The notes under the pieces were generated by a model. It was not told the DNA's origin. It made no database searches and saw only the letters and a program-made list of their open reading frames with translations. Of a stretch of DNA of 5,218 bases, positions 4,989 through 5,218 are shown in pieces (positions within the stretch are counted from its first letter, which is position 1; the number at the start of each line of letters is the position of its first letter). A program made the position numbers and the translations under genes. The DNA is from Chloroflexota bacterium (lineage in GTDB: Bacteria; Chloroflexota; UBA6077; CF-72): positions 1-5,218 of the forward strand of contig JAFAPL010000200.1 of NCBI GenBank assembly GCA_019247135.1. The letters are read 5' to 3'.

Positions 4989-5218
4989 ATGCTACGCCCA
5001 TCGACCATGGACGCGCTCCATCCGTTCAGCCCCGCCACCCGCGAGTGGTTCGCGTCCACATTTGCCGAACCTACCGCGCCCCAGGTGCAGGGCTGGTCGG
5101 CGATTGCCGAAGGCCAGCATACGCTGATCCTTGCGCCGACCGGCTCGGGCAAGACGCTCGCGGCTTTCCTGTGGTGTCTCGATCGACTCGCGACCACGCC
5201 AACCCCGAGCGATCCGAA
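4989..5218 (+). CDS. lhr: Lhr-type superfamily 2 DEAD/DEAH helicase, N-terminal fragment (runs off the right edge)
   Basis: The first ~76 codons of a large-helicase-related protein, an ATP-driven 3'-5' translocase on single-stranded DNA linked to DNA repair. The visible part has the Lhr-like opening FSPATREWFASTFAEPTAPQ. Its Q-motif-like block is PTAPQVQGWSAIAEGQHTL. Walker A is LAPTGSGKTLAAF, with the nucleotide-binding Lys at residue 49 counted from ATG 5007. DEAH, motif VI, winged-helix and Lhr C-terminal domains lie outside the window, so full length and subclass (Lhr-core or long Lhr) are unknown. Two in-frame starts are possible, six codons apart: ATG 4989, favoured by TATGTT 7 nt upstream, and ATG 5007, which also begins well for the family. 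Neither has a ribosome site. The LexA-like box just upstream suggests damage control. Confidence 0.82.
   Translation, partial: MLRPSTMDALHPFSPATREWFASTFAEPTAPQVQGWSAIAEGQHTLILAPTGSGKTLAAFLWCLDRLATTPTPSDP

Noticed and set aside
4982..5197. Minus-strand open frame opposite the lhr N-terminus
   Set aside because: The plus strand carries a clear Q-motif region and Walker A; the antisense frame has no features.

Overview
The window is ordinary G+C-rich bacterial chromosome (about 60% G+C by eye), almost fully coding. It holds six protein genes, of which the first and last run off the window edges. I see no tRNA, rRNA, CRISPR array, insertion sequence or phage gene. The GyrA sequence (HPHGEAVVYPT in the active-site region, DGDPPAAMRYTEARL around the catalytic Tyr), an Lhr-type helicase, a DUF2270 membrane protein and a stand-alone DPM1-type glycosyltransferase suggest a Gram-positive-like or deep-branching lineage. 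Chloroflexota is my best guess, from memory of family sequences, at low to moderate confidence.

Layout: gyrA on the minus strand (N-terminal 471 residues; the C-terminus lies left of base 1). Then a zinc N-acetylmuramoyl-L-alanine amidase (+), a polyprenol-phosphate mannosyltransferase-like GT2 enzyme (-), a metal-dependent amidohydrolase (+), a DUF2270 four-helix membrane protein (-), and the first ~76 codons of an lhr-type DEAD/DEAH helicase (+). The genes strictly alternate in strand. The two convergent pairs overlap tail to tail by 43 and 55 bp, so no intergenic terminator fits there. The three divergent pairs are separated by 141, 52 and 73 bp, and all visible regulation is packed into these gaps. 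The minus-strand gyrA and DUF2270 genes have Shine-Dalgarno sequences. The plus-strand amidase and lhr genes lack them and instead have a TANNNT hexamer 6-7 nt before an ATG, as expected of leaderless transcripts.

The genes do not form one pathway. Themes are DNA topology and repair at the two ends (gyrA, lhr) and cell envelope in between (amidase, mannosyltransferase, DUF2270). The most interesting signal is a perfect GAAC-N4-GTTC inverted repeat, the LexA (SOS) operator form of many Gram-positive bacteria. It overlaps the proposed lhr -10 element in the lhr/DUF2270 divergent gap and suggests DNA-damage control of the helicase. I found no clearly novel multi-gene system.
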